A DNA stretch of 48,538 nucleotides from the NCBI GenBank assembly GCA_013152545.1, contig JAADGF010000048.1, positions 1 to 48,538 of the forward strand. Direction: 5' to 3'. Below the pieces are notes generated by a model that was not told the origin of the DNA, made no database searches, and saw only the letters and a list, made by a program, of their open reading frames with translations. Source of the DNA: Gammaproteobacteria bacterium (lineage in GTDB: Bacteria; Pseudomonadota; Gammaproteobacteria; SZUA-152). Positions 9,547 through 18,973 of the stretch are shown in pieces. The number at the start of each line of letters is the position of its first letter. Within the stretch, counting starts at the first letter, position 1. A program made the position numbers and the translations under genes.

Positions 9547-11886
9547 ATGATTTTGTTTATACATACCGTTTATATTTTTAGTGCGCGTTTTATATTATCT
9601 CTTTGCATTATATCGTTGTTATTAGCCTGTGGTGGTGGCGGCAACGGCAGTGATGGTAATGCAGTCACCACACCTTGCACAACCAACAATGCCTCGGACC
9701 CAGATACCGATGGTGATGGATTGTCGGATTGTTTCGAGGTTTCAATCGGCACATCACCCGCTGATCAAGATAGTGATGGCGATAACCTGACCGATTTCAA
9801 CGAGGTCGTGACCAAGGCGTTTGACCCAACCATCAGCAACTTTCAGTTCAACCCGCGTATCGCCGACGTGCCTCGCATCAGTGTGCAATTGCAAAATGTG
9901 CCCGACTTCGAGATAAGTTTTACCGATTCTCAGTCCACCTCCCAAACCCGCTCACATACCAGCGGCACCCGCACCACAACGACCTTGACCAATTCTTTCA
10001 CTTATGAACAAAGTGTCGGTGAAGAGGTGTCTTCCAGTCTGAGTTCGACCGGGGGGAGCAGCGGTTTTAACGTCACCAGCAATGTCACCTACAGTCAAAA
10101 TCAGCAGGAAACCATGAGCTGGAACAAGACCCAATCACGGGAAAACAGCACTTTTCAGGAAAACACAGAAAGCGAAACCTCCGAACAGGGCGTGACCAAT
10201 ACCGGCGGCGTACTTTCAGTATTGTTGCGTGTACAGAATCAGGGATTCCAAACCATCACGTTACAGAACCTGACGGTCACTGCAAAACAGGTAGACCCAA
10301 ACAACCCGGGAGAGCAGCAATTGATTTCTGGTATGGATTACGACACCTCCTTCGGCGCGTTCCCTCAGTTCGATATCGAAGGAAACAAAGAGTCTAGCGA
10401 TCTGCCCTTCACGACGGACCTGACATTGGGTAAAATATACGCTTTACTGCGTGATTCCAAGAATTTAACCATCCAGCCGACCACCTGGAATATCCTGGAT
10501 CCGGAGGGCCGTTCTTACACCCATAACCTAACCAACGTCAATGCCCGTTCGGCACAGGTCATTATCGACTACGACAGAGCCAACGGCCGCGCTATCGAGA
10601 ATCATTACGTGGCCACCGTGACCGACTTTCAGCAAAACCGTATTAGCGCGGCCACGGCACTGAGCGAAATCATCCGTGCTGATTATACCGAAGGCGTCAG
10701 CTCATCGACCTACAGTGGCACCCACAATGGCCTGTTGTCGGTGCGGGATGTCAACAACGATGATGCGGTTTCCGGTCGTTGGGTCATGATCCATAATTTC
10801 CTGGACACCGATGGCATTACTCGCAAAAGCATTACCTATGACAGCACCAAAGGTAGCTACAGCCTCGCTGATATCCAGATCGCCAAGGGCGAAGTGCTGC
10901 ACTTCATGTACTACCAGGACCAGGATGGCGACGGACTGGGTTCCCGTGAAGAATTTCTGCACGGTACGCTACCCAACAACGCCGATTCCGACGGTGATCA
11001 AATGAGTGATTTCGAAGAAATCAAAATAGGCTGGGTGGTGCCTGTCACGCAAGATCTGACGCGTACGGTATTCTCGGACCCGTTAGAGAACGATGTCGAT
11101 AACGATGGTTTGCTCGATGGCCTGGAACGCGACCGCGGCACCAACCCAAATAAACGCGACACCGATAATGACGGGATACTGGACTCCTCAGACGGTAATC
11201 TGAGCGTCGCTGACATGCAGGAAGTGGCGTTCTTACCGTTGAGTGAATCGCAAATTTTCGATAATGCGCTGAATGCCGGCCTGAGTGCCACTGGCGTTTT
11301 CAGTCACACCACGGATCGCTTCGGCAATGCCAACGCGGCAATGAATATTACGGCCGATGCGGACGAGCTAATCGTCGCCGACATCTTTGCCAGCGCCCCG
11401 GATAACGGTGCGACGCTGGTATTATGGATCAAAGTTGACCCCAACCTGCCGACTAACGGCTGGAGTCTCTATGAGCACAAAGAACCGGTTAACAATTTAG
11501 CCAGGCAGTTCTTCTGGATTTATCCCTCCGGTTTTACTGTATTCGGCGATGGTAGTGATCGTCATTCTGTATTCACGAACCAAAATGAACTATTCACTAC
11601 GCTACCATTTGCCGATTGGCACATGCTGGCAATGGTCGGCGAAGAAGATGCGGTTAACGACGGCATGAAAACCTTCAAGGTTTATTATAATGGTCAGCTG
11701 TACGCGAACGTTAGCCATCCAACCACGCTGGTTGATTTTGCCCTTGACGCCTGGATTTTCGCAGGTGCGTCAAGCTATAACGTGGGCCTTGATCAATATC
11801 GTGGTGCCATTGATGACATCCGCTTTTTCAAACGCTCGCTTGACGAGGAGGAAATCAACCTTTTGTTTGATGCACAACAACCCTGA
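9547..11886 (+). CDS. Lipoprotein with TSP3 calcium repeats, protective antigen/binary toxin B-like region and LamG domain
   Basis: A 779-residue protein. The signal peptide ends in lipobox LLAC (C28), so it should be lipid-anchored; Gly at +2 suggests the outer membrane. Acidic calcium-binding repeats (DPDTDGDGLSD, DQDSDGDNLTDFNEV, residues about 50-90) lead into residues about 90-400. Their order and texture recall anthrax protective antigen and clostridial binary toxin B: a Ser/Thr-rich alternating stretch (SQSTSQTRSHTSGTRTTTT), a W.KT...N block, VLLRVQNQG, then SAQVIIDYDRANGRAIENHY and a TALSEIIRADY helix. A second TSP3 cluster spans about 457-553. The C-terminal 220 residues look like a LamG/concanavalin fold ending GAIDDIRFFKRSL. 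The gene is GC-richer than its neighbours (about 58% in a sampled line), hinting at transfer. The lipobox and repeats are certain; the toxin-like assignment is by eye. Confidence 0.68.
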   Translation: MILFIHTVYIFSARFILSLCIISLLLACGGGGNGSDGNAVTTPCTTNNASDPDTDGDGLSDCFEVSIGTSPADQDSDGDNLTDFNEVVTKAFDPTISNFQFNPRIADVPRISVQLQNVPDFEISFTDSQSTSQTRSHTSGTRTTTTLTNSFTYEQSVGEEVSSSLSSTGGSSGFNVTSNVTYSQNQQETMSWNKTQSRENSTFQENTESETSEQGVTNTGGVLSVLLRVQNQGFQTITLQNLTVTAKQVDPNNPGEQQLISGMDYDTSFGAFPQFDIEGNKESSDLPFTTDLTLGKIYALLRDSKNLTIQPTTWNILDPEGRSYTHNLTNVNARSAQVIIDYDRANGRAIENHYVATVTDFQQNRISAATALSEIIRADYTEGVSSSTYSGTHNGLLSVRDVNNDDAVSGRWVMIHNFLDTDGITRKSITYDSTKGSYSLADIQIAKGEVLHFMYYQDQDGDGLGSREEFLHGTLPNNADSDGDQMSDFEEIKIGWVVPVTQDLTRTVFSDPLENDVDNDGLLDGLERDRGTNPNKRDTDNDGILDSSDGNLSVADMQEVAFLPLSESQIFDNALNAGLSATGVFSHTTDRFGNANAAMNITADADELIVADIFASAPDNGATLVLWIKVDPNLPTNGWSLYEHKEPVNNLARQFFWIYPSGFTVFGDGSDRHSVFTNQNELFTTLPFADWHMLAMVGEEDAVNDGMKTFKVYYNGQLYANVSHPTTLVDFALDAWIFAGASSYNVGLDQYRGAIDDIRFFKRSLDEEEINLLFDAQQP

Positions 11887-11973
11887 TTGGGTCGAATCTG
11901 TAATTGCCAAGGAACGCGGTAATCATAAATGTGACTTAAAAACCAATAAATCGCTTTAATAATAGAACGGAAA

Positions 11974-11996
11974 GCGGGGGATGATTCAAACCCCGC
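11974..11996 (+). terminator. GC-rich hairpin after the lipoprotein gene
   Basis: GCGGGG pairs with CCCCGC around an 11-nt loop, 88 bp after the stop. A C-run rather than a T-run follows, so terminator function is doubtful. A perfect 14-bp palindrome (GACTCGATCGAGTC) lies at 12020-12033. Confidence 0.35.
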
Positions 11997-12059
11997 CATC
12001 CCCCCCCCTCAATTAATCCGACTCGATCGAGTCAGAGGAAGCCATAAGTAGGTGAACAC

Positions 12060-12190
12060 AATTATTTTAACATTTTCTTGTCTATTTTCCGGTCTTCTGC
12101 GTTGCTGCTACAATCACATAGCTCACTATGCTCATCTTCGCAGCGTCTTGATGGCCATAAAATATCCTGCGATTGTTTGTTAAAATAATT
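12060..12190. repeat. MITE-like element with 13-bp perfect terminal inverted repeats
   Basis: AATTATTTTAACA (12060-12072) is exactly inverted at 12178-12190. The interior is itself an imperfect long hairpin: CTATTTTCCGGTC...GTTGCTGC mirrors GCAGCGTC...GGCCATAAAATAT, with a central CATAGctcaCTATG palindrome. It has no coding capacity. Size and structure fit a dispersed non-autonomous repeat. The rest of the 596-bp gap (11887-12482) contains no gene I can support. Confidence 0.65.
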
Positions 12191-12482
12191 ATGCTTACCT
12201 ACCTAAACCTCCGTCTGCTCACAGAACCTTTATTTACCCATAAGTTATGTACTGAAAGAAGCTCTTTACCGTTCGCTTCGGTACAATGTGTAGCAAATCA
12301 CTTTCCCCCCTCATCAAGCTGATAAGCCTTGCCAAGCGGTGAAGACTAAAGCAAAATTGACGACTAGAAAAGCTGGCGGATTTCAAATATTTGGCGCCTG
12401 AAATGGCTTTGCATCATATCTCTGGCATTGCCTGAGCCAATACCCGCCCATAAACACGTTGGGTATATATTAACGCATTACC

Positions 12483-13457
12483 ATGGCACCTAAACTAACA
12501 ATCCCATTGGAACGACTTAATCTCAATCGGTTTTTTGAGGGCGAAGGACCGTTCGATTCACCATTAACGTTAACACAGCGCCGTATTTTTATACTCCCCA
12601 CTCGTCAGGGTTTATTTTTCGGGCTGTTATTAGTCGTTATGCTGCTAGGTGCCATTAATTACGATAACAGCATGAGCTACCTATTAACATTTTTATTGGC
12701 CAGTTTAATTGTGGTATCCATATTACATACCTTTCGCAATTTATTACACTTAAGAATATCCGTTGCTGTAATTGCCCCCGTTTTCAGTGGAGAAAACGTC
12801 ACTGTGCCGATCATTCTCGACAACACGGGCTATCCCTCTCGTTTTGCCATTCGACTAGAGTTGCCCAAACAAGCCCCTCGATCCTGTGATGTGGCTAACA
12901 ATAACTGGACAAATATTGATTTATCTTTCCCAACAAAATCACGCGGCAAGCAATCTTTACCGCGCATAACAATCAGCACCGTATTCCCCCTGGGGCTATT
13001 TCGCGCTTGGTCGCCGATACGATTTTCAAATAACGTTATGGTCTATCCAGCACCGTTGGGGGAAACTCGGCTACCGTATCATTCTCAGCAATACCAACAA
13101 CGCCTTGACGGTGGCAGCCAAAAAGGAGCTGATGACTTTACCGGGTTCCGTAACTACCATTCTGGCGACTCCTTACGCCATATTAATTGGAAAGCGTATG
13201 CAAGGCAGCAGGAATTACACACCAAGCAATTCGGTAGCAACAATAACCTGGAGTTGTGGCTGGATTGGCGAACCCTGCCAGAAACCAATACCGAAACAAA
13301 ATTAAGCCAACTCTGTAAGTGGGTTATCGAAGCGGACAAAACTGACGTCGATTATGGTTTATGGTTGCCCAATACGGTCATCAAGCCAGGGGATGATGCT
13401 GCGCATAAACAACACTGCCTGGAAGCGTTGGCATTGTTCGCAAACACCTCACAGTAA
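12483..13457 (+). CDS. DUF58 domain-containing membrane protein
   Basis: A 324-residue protein with two adjacent N-terminal transmembrane helices (about 39-58 and 64-82) followed by a soluble region. Its C-terminal half carries the DUF58 signature FTGFRNYHSGDSLRHINWKA and a von Willebrand-A-like tail with LWLDWRTL. DUF58 proteins usually sit between a MoxR AAA+ ATPase gene and a transglutaminase-type membrane protein; the latter follows 9 bp downstream, but no moxR is seen upstream. The pair is thought to act in envelope or metal-insertion processes, and the exact role is unknown. Confidence 0.85.
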   Translation: MAPKLTIPLERLNLNRFFEGEGPFDSPLTLTQRRIFILPTRQGLFFGLLLVVMLLGAINYDNSMSYLLTFLLASLIVVSILHTFRNLLHLRISVAVIAPVFSGENVTVPIILDNTGYPSRFAIRLELPKQAPRSCDVANNNWTNIDLSFPTKSRGKQSLPRITISTVFPLGLFRAWSPIRFSNNVMVYPAPLGETRLPYHSQQYQQRLDGGSQKGADDFTGFRNYHSGDSLRHINWKAYARQQELHTKQFGSNNNLELWLDWRTLPETNTETKLSQLCKWVIEADKTDVDYGLWLPNTVIKPGDDAAHKQHCLEALALFANTSQ

Positions 13458-13466
13458 GGCCCCCCA

Positions 13467-15479
13467 GTGATAAACCTCGGCAAGCAACTACGGCAAGCAA
13501 ACCCCTCAAACCTCTGGTTGTTATCCGGTTTACTACTGATGCTTTTGCCTCATCTGTTATACCAGCCCATTCTTCTTATGATTTGCACATTTTTATTGTT
13601 GTGCTGGCGTTTTTTACATGAGCTTAAGCTGGTACAACTACCTTCTCGATGGTTACGTACGCTACTCGCCATCGGCGCATTTATGGGCATTGCCTTTATT
13701 TATCATACTATTTTCGGACGCAATGCTGGCGTCGCATTGTTAATCATTATGCTGTGCTTAAAGTTACTGGAAATGCGCACCTCCCGCGACTTCACCGTGG
13801 TGATTTTTCTCGGTTATTTTGTCATCATTACCGGGTTTTTATTCAACCAATCCATTTTCATCGGTTTTTACATGATGGCGGTGGTATTCTTGCTCACAAC
13901 CGCATTGATTGCTCACAACCGTGCAAACACTCAAAGCGATGCCCAATCGAAAAGCGCACGATTAGCCTTAACGATGTTGATACAGGGAATACCGTTAGCG
14001 ATATTACTATTTTTTCTGTTCCCGCGAGTACCCGGCGCATTATGGGGACCACCTGAAAATGCCTTCGAAGCCAGTACTGGGTTATCGGACAGCATGTCGC
14101 CGGGACAAATTACCGATTTGGCATTTGATAATTCAGTGGCTTTCCGGGTCACATTTAATAGCGACATGCCAGAACCCGGCAAACTCTATTGGCGCGGCCC
14201 CGTCTTCACTCACTATGATGGCTTAACATGGCAGGAATTACGCAATACCACTCAACGTTATTTCAGTGGGGGACAGACCGCAGAAACCGTTGCATTACCG
14301 CAAGTCAACGAAACAAGTCAGGTTAATTACACGGTAACACTGGAAGCCAGCAATAAACACTGGTTATTGGCATTGGACCTACCAATAAAATTACCGGAAC
14401 AAAGTTACTTGACCAGCAACTACGAATTACTGGCCGCTCAAACGGTAAAAGCTGTAAAACGCTACCAAGTTACCTCCTATACCGACTATAGCTTAAGTGC
14501 CCATACCCCCCCCAGTGCTCGCGACTACCTCCAGTTACCCGCGACAACCGCACCAAAAGCGCGCCAATTCGTCGCCGAATTACAGGCAACAATTGCGGAT
14601 ACTGAACCGTATGATGCAACATTAGTGAAGCGGATATTAAACCATTTTCGCACCCAACCGTTTTATTACACCCGCACACCACCCGTCATGCTTAACCAAC
14701 CAGTGGATCAATTTTTATTTGAGGCCCAACGTGGTTTTTGTGAGCATTACGCATCAGCGTTTGTGGTATTAATGCGTGCGGCCGGCATACCAGCGCGTAT
14801 CGTCACCGGATACCTGGGTGGCGAATTTAACACGATAGGCAATTATTTTATTGTCAGACAATCCGATGCTCATGCCTGGGCAGAAGTTTGGCTAGCAGGG
14901 CAAGGATGGATACGGGTTGATCCCACAGCGATTATACCCCCTGACCGCATTGAGCAAACATCACTGCGGGATCGTTTGCTACGCGCCCATTCCGGCACAG
15001 GTTTCGATATCGGATGGCTGGCGACATCGTGGAAGAATTTAAAATATAGCTGGGATAGTGTAAACCACTTGTGGAACCAATGGATTGTTGGCTACAACGC
15101 CAGTCAACAACTTTCTTTTTTAGCGTTGCTGGGCCTTGACGCACTTTCCTGGAACGGACTAGCCGTTACTTTATTTGGCAGTATTGCGCTGCTACTGATT
15201 TTCATCGGGTATTATATGGCACGCCAAACCACGGTTAAGGCCAGCCCCACCCGCTTACTGTATGAGCGATACTGCCGAAAATTAGTAAAAATTGGATTGA
15301 CTCGCACACCATCGGAGTCTGCCCAACAGTTTGCCCACCGTGTTATCCAGGCCCGACAGGATCTGGCGCCACAAGTAAATCAAATCACTCAACTTTATAA
15401 CCACTTACGGTATGCGAAAACACCACCGCATTCCGCCATGAACAATTTAAAACGTCAAATAAAACATTTTAAGCCTTAA
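13467..15479 (+). CDS. TgpA-like DUF3488/transglutaminase membrane protein
   Basis: A 670-residue protein with about six N-terminal transmembrane helices (to about residue 195, DUF3488), a periplasmic transglutaminase-like domain, one further helix (about 560-580) and a short cytoplasmic C-terminal DUF4129-like tail. The cysteine-protease-like triad is visible: C425 in RGFCEHYASAF, H469 in SDAHAWAEVW and D485 in RVDPTA. It resembles Pseudomonas TgpA, an essential membrane transglutaminase. It begins 9 bp after the DUF58 gene, so the two are almost certainly one operon. No extra domain or damage is seen. Confidence 0.9.
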   Translation: MINLGKQLRQANPSNLWLLSGLLLMLLPHLLYQPILLMICTFLLLCWRFLHELKLVQLPSRWLRTLLAIGAFMGIAFIYHTIFGRNAGVALLIIMLCLKLLEMRTSRDFTVVIFLGYFVIITGFLFNQSIFIGFYMMAVVFLLTTALIAHNRANTQSDAQSKSARLALTMLIQGIPLAILLFFLFPRVPGALWGPPENAFEASTGLSDSMSPGQITDLAFDNSVAFRVTFNSDMPEPGKLYWRGPVFTHYDGLTWQELRNTTQRYFSGGQTAETVALPQVNETSQVNYTVTLEASNKHWLLALDLPIKLPEQSYLTSNYELLAAQTVKAVKRYQVTSYTDYSLSAHTPPSARDYLQLPATTAPKARQFVAELQATIADTEPYDATLVKRILNHFRTQPFYYTRTPPVMLNQPVDQFLFEAQRGFCEHYASAFVVLMRAAGIPARIVTGYLGGEFNTIGNYFIVRQSDAHAWAEVWLAGQGWIRVDPTAIIPPDRIEQTSLRDRLLRAHSGTGFDIGWLATSWKNLKYSWDSVNHLWNQWIVGYNASQQLSFLALLGLDALSWNGLAVTLFGSIALLLIFIGYYMARQTTVKASPTRLLYERYCRKLVKIGLTRTPSESAQQFAHRVIQARQDLAPQVNQITQLYNHLRYAKTPPHSAMNNLKRQIKHFKP

Positions 15480-15543
15480 ATCTAAACTCATTAATTTAAG
15501 TTTAACTAACATTTGTTTGTTGCCAAGAAGTTCCCCCTGATTG

Positions 15544-16707
15544 CTATTTTTCCGGCAAAAACAATTCAAGCAGGTCGTTGAGGTATTGTTTACCTCTGTC
15601 TGTTGGTCTTATAGCGCTTAATGACCAATCAATTAATTGTTTTTGTTCTGCCAGTTTTAACGATTTTTCAATATGAATCATGGGCACGCCAGCCCGCTCG
15701 GTAAAAAGTGAAGTTTGGAACCCCTGGGTCAATCGTAACGCGTTCATCATAAACTCAATCCCCATCTCTTGCGGTGACAACGCCTGCTCTGTAATGACCA
15801 CATCACCCTCCACCGCCTTTTCCATGTATGCCACAGGATGCTTTTGTTTCGCGAAACGAAATACCTTTTGTTGCTGCATATCGGTTATTTTACTGTGAGC
15901 CCCTGCACCAATCCCCAAATAGTCACCAAACTCCCAATAGTTACGATTATGAACACATTCATGCTTGGTTTTAGCATAAGCGGAAACTTCATATTGTTGA
16001 AAACCGTGTTCGGCTAACAATTGCTGCGAGTGTAATTGAATTTGCCCTATTAGATCATCTTGCGGCAATATCGGCGGATAGCGATGAAAATAGGTATTGG
16101 GCTCGATGGTCAGTTGATAATAAGAAATATGCCGGGGCGATAAAGCAACAGCAAGATTAATATCATTCAGCGCCTGCTCTTGCGTCTGCGAAACCAAGCC
16201 AAACATTAAATCAATATTAATGTTATCAAACCCTGCCTGATGCGCCATTTCAATCGCCTTAATAGCATCCCCACGGCAGTGCACCCGCCCCAGTTGTTGC
16301 AACTGTTCGTTATTAAAGCTTTGCACACCAATCGACAGACGATTAATGCCCGCCTCACGGAAACCAAAAAACCGGGTATAATCCACCGTACCTGGATTCG
16401 CCTCCAGAGTAATTTCCGCATTCGCACTAATCATCAAACGTGCGCGCAATGCTGACAATAGTTGGTCGATGGATTCCGATGAAAATAAGCTCGGCGTACC
16501 TCCCCCAATAAAAACACTTTGAATGCGACGACCCCAGATTCGGTGCAGATCATGCTCCAAATCCTGCATTAAGGCGCTGATATATTGCGATGCAGGAACC
16601 TCCTGTTGTATGGCATGAGAATTAAAATCGCAATAAGGGCACTTACGTACACACCAGGGAATATGAACATACAATGAAAGCGGGGGAAGTAACTTAAAAT
16701 CCAGCAT
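15544..16707 (-). CDS. hemW: Radical SAM heme chaperone HemW
   Basis: A 387-residue radical SAM protein starting LYVHIPWCVRKCPYC, with C19, C23 and C26 forming the C-x3-C-x2-C cluster motif. It continues with VFIGGGTPSLFS, EITLEANPGTVD, RLSIGVQSFN and the NRNYWEFGDYLGIGAGAHS block of the HemN/HemW family. HemW lacks the extra N-terminal Cys typical of true coproporphyrinogen dehydrogenase (HemN) and acts as a heme-transfer chaperone. ATG 16707 is preferred over the longer frame from 16791 because AAGG precedes it at good spacing and family members start here. It converges with the transglutaminase gene. Confidence 0.92.
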   Translation of the reverse strand: MLDFKLLPPLSLYVHIPWCVRKCPYCDFNSHAIQQEVPASQYISALMQDLEHDLHRIWGRRIQSVFIGGGTPSLFSSESIDQLLSALRARLMISANAEITLEANPGTVDYTRFFGFREAGINRLSIGVQSFNNEQLQQLGRVHCRGDAIKAIEMAHQAGFDNINIDLMFGLVSQTQEQALNDINLAVALSPRHISYYQLTIEPNTYFHRYPPILPQDDLIGQIQLHSQQLLAEHGFQQYEVSAYAKTKHECVHNRNYWEFGDYLGIGAGAHSKITDMQQQKVFRFAKQKHPVAYMEKAVEGDVVITEQALSPQEMGIEFMMNALRLTQGFQTSLFTERAGVPMIHIEKSLKLAEQKQLIDWSLSAIRPTDRGKQYLNDLLELFLPEK

Positions 16708-16792
16708 ATTAGCCTTTTCTACAAATAATAATGACAAGCATCCATTAAATCTAAAAAAACCAGTTGGAACAACAATTTTCTTTTTATGCACA

Positions 16793-16809
16793 GTGTGACA
16801 TTTTCACAC
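16793..16809. promoter_or_regulatory. CRP-like palindrome with 5-bp spacer
   Basis: GTGTGA-CATTT-TCACAC is a perfect inverted repeat in the 362-bp gap between hemW and the outer-membrane barrel gene. The CRP consensus has a 6-bp spacer between TGTGA and TCACA, so this is one base short and may be a different regulator's operator. Confidence 0.35.
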
Positions 16810-17069
16810 CATATTACTTTGAGTTCACCTGAGTATTTGCAGTATGATAGGTTAATTATTAGGGTCACGACAATAACAAATAGAAATCCACCTGCCCCTA
16901 AGGTGAAGCTATTCGAAAACAAGAAGCTGCTTAGAAACAGTCAAAAAAAGTAGCAATAAAGAATTATCAACAAAGGCATAATTAGTCTGGCGTTAACGTT
17001 GACGTACCCTATTGTAATACACAGCCACCGATTTTAAAATCTAATGACATCTACAAGGAGATATACATA

Positions 17070-17648
17070 ATGAAAAAGTCGATCACTATAACAGGTACAG
17101 CCGCTCTGCTGTTATTCTCAACCATCGGAAACAGCATAGCGAGTGAAATTGCCAGCGATATAAGAGTATCAAAGCCTGACAGTCAAGGCACAGGGCTGTA
17201 TCTTGGTGCAAAAGCAGGAATCGCCAACTATGATGAAGCAGACGACTCCGATGGTGCTTTTGATTTATTCGTGGGATTTAATTTGAATGAAGTGCTGTCT
17301 ATCGAAGCAGGCTGGACTGACTTAGGTGAAGCGTCCAACAGTGGAAGCTCGGTTGAAGTAACAGCACTGCATGTGGATATTGTTGGCAACATGGGCTTAC
17401 GCAGCGATCTTAGTCTGTTTGGTAAAATCGGTCTGGCTAGATGGGACTTTGACCATAACACCAACGCAACAACAGAGAACGACTCAGGAGTGGATTTATC
17501 ATTTGGCGTTGGTTTCGACTACAACATCAGTGGCCGTTCTGCCGTACGATTTGCTTTGGATTTTTACGCGATCGATGCAGAAATCAATAATATTGATGTT
17601 GACGAAGACATTATGGTGTTCTCAGTTGGCGCTAAATTTGGCATGTAA
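17070..17648 (+). CDS. Outer-membrane beta-barrel protein
   Basis: A 192-residue protein with a signal peptide (LLLFSTIGNSIASE) and about eight amphipathic beta strands: GLYLGAKAGIANY, FDLFVGFNLNEVLSIEAGW, VTALHVDIVG, LSLFGKIGLARWDF, VDLSFGVGFDYN, SAVRFALDFYAI, ending with the OMP-type terminal aromatic/hydrophobic strand VFSVGAKFGM. It fits the small OmpA/porin-like barrel family (OMP_b-brl). An unusually good AAGGAG ribosome site precedes the ATG, suggesting strong expression. The ligand or function is unknown. Confidence 0.85.
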   Translation: MKKSITITGTAALLLFSTIGNSIASEIASDIRVSKPDSQGTGLYLGAKAGIANYDEADDSDGAFDLFVGFNLNEVLSIEAGWTDLGEASNSGSSVEVTALHVDIVGNMGLRSDLSLFGKIGLARWDFDHNTNATTENDSGVDLSFGVGFDYNISGRSAVRFALDFYAIDAEINNIDVDEDIMVFSVGAKFGM

Positions 17649-17696
17649 CCTTAATGTTATTATTCAATGATCGTTGACTTTATAATATATATCTAC

Positions 17697-17726
17697 AAAA
17701 AAAGCGGACAAAACGTCCGCTTTTTT
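17697..17726. terminator. Bidirectional intrinsic terminator
   Basis: AGCGGAC pairs with GTCCGCT around a 5-nt loop, flanked by an A-run and a T-run. It can serve both the plus-strand barrel gene and the convergent lpoB gene, which ends at 17746. Confidence 0.88.
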
Positions 17727-17745
17727 ATAATAAACACGAACAATA

Positions 17746-18393
17746 CTAAAAACCAAACATCGATTTTTTCTTAGTCTTGCGAATTTCCTTTTCGTCTGAC
17801 CATTCAACAACACCGGTCTCAAGGTGCATGACTTTCAACGTAAATTTATAGTATACATCCTTGACACCGCCACCACGCTTCACAATACTGGATAAGTTAC
17901 CATACATCATATACTCGGCACCGATTTGACGCCCCATATTCACCGCCGTAGACTCATTGACCATACCGCTATCCGATTGGAAATCCATTTGTTTTTTGAC
18001 AGACTCCACTTTCGTCATATCAACAAAACGGAATTTACCGGAACGTAACACCTTATTTGATATAGTATCTGTTACGGATTCGGTATCAATATGCTCCGAC
18101 GTTTTATTCTTAATAGTATCCACAAACATAACGGGGCGGCGTTGATTGGTTACTTCAACGATGGGCGGGAACGTTAACAATGAATCCACCATCTTTCCGG
18201 CTATTTGCTGTAAATCAGTCGACCCAAATTCGGTTGTGGTGGTCTCAACCGCCGTCGCATCGCCATATTGAACATTACTACCGCCGAAGCAACCAACCAA
18301 AGAAAGACTCACCACACTGGAAACAACAATAGTGCGAATTTTTCTACCGCTTAATGATGAATTACTGTAACTGATAAACCTAGCTGATTTCAT
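17746..18393 (-). CDS. lpoB: LpoB-like penicillin-binding protein activator
   Basis: A 215-residue lipoprotein. A long N-terminal extension precedes lipobox LVGC (Cys about 35), followed by VQYGDATAVETTTTEFGSTD, the hallmark LpoB block, and a compact alpha/beta domain (VMFVDTIKNKTSEHID, MGRQIGAEYMMYGNLSSI). In enterics LpoB stands on the outer membrane and activates PBP1b. It is the last gene of a four-gene lipoprotein set. Its ATG overlaps the upstream ycfL stop (TAATG), so translation is coupled. The C-terminus ends in basic KKKSMFGF. Confidence 0.9.
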   Translation of the reverse strand: MKSARFISYSNSSLSGRKIRTIVVSSVVSLSLVGCFGGSNVQYGDATAVETTTTEFGSTDLQQIAGKMVDSLLTFPPIVEVTNQRRPVMFVDTIKNKTSEHIDTESVTDTISNKVLRSGKFRFVDMTKVESVKKQMDFQSDSGMVNESTAVNMGRQIGAEYMMYGNLSSIVKRGGGVKDVYYKFTLKVMHLETGVVEWSDEKEIRKTKKKSMFGF

Positions 18394-18806
18394 TATAACT
18401 CCCTCACGTTTATTTTATAAGTTGTTACCGAAGCATTTGGAGCCACTGCTTTCATTTGCACCGTAGACTTGCCATTTAGCGTAGTGGGCGTCCAAGGCTC
18501 ACCACCCTGTTCTATTTCAAAATTATCGTCACCATACCATGAAAAACGGTATTGTATCTGCTTGTCTGTACTGGTTAGGTTTTTTAAAATAACACTCACT
18601 TCCAGTAAACCACCAGTAATACGCGTATTCATATCAGTAATAATAATTTTATTCGCCAATGGCTCATTGTGTATAACAAGATGTTTGGCATATTTCGGGT
18701 CACCACTGGGTTTGCCGGTAGCCTCCATTCCAGACGTTGCACAACCTGACATTAAAATCACCAGTACCGCTGGCAGCAAGCTCGCTGTGGCTGTCCATTT
18801 TTTCAT
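18393..18806 (-). CDS. YcfL-family lipoprotein (DUF1425)
   Basis: A 137-residue lipoprotein with lipobox MSGC and a single beta-sandwich-like domain containing HNEPLANKIIITDMNTR, LLEVSVILKNLT and RFSWYGDDNFEI, matching the YcfL/DUF1425 family usually found beside lpoB. ATG 18806 is chosen because GGAGG lies five to six bases upstream. The stop overlaps the lpoB start by one base. The biochemical role is unknown; gene context ties it to peptidoglycan synthase regulation. Confidence 0.87.
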   Translation of the reverse strand: MKKWTATASLLPAVLVILMSGCATSGMEATGKPSGDPKYAKHLVIHNEPLANKIIITDMNTRITGGLLEVSVILKNLTSTDKQIQYRFSWYGDDNFEIEQGGEPWTPTTLNGKSTVQMKAVAPNASVTTYKINVREL

Positions 18807-18973
18807 ATTAACCTCCAATTAATTATCATTTAGTTTAGCTTTTTGAGCTTATAATCAAGGTGTCGATAAAACACGATATGGAAACACACATCATACGCGG
18901 AGTGCCGAAGCAATTTAAAGCCGTTTTCGACACCCCTCTCTCCCATCACCTCAGCAATATTTTGCAAAAACCC

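Noticed and set aside
16793-16809. Standard CRP operator
   Set aside because: The spacer is 5 bp, one short of the consensus; listed only as a CRP-like palindrome.
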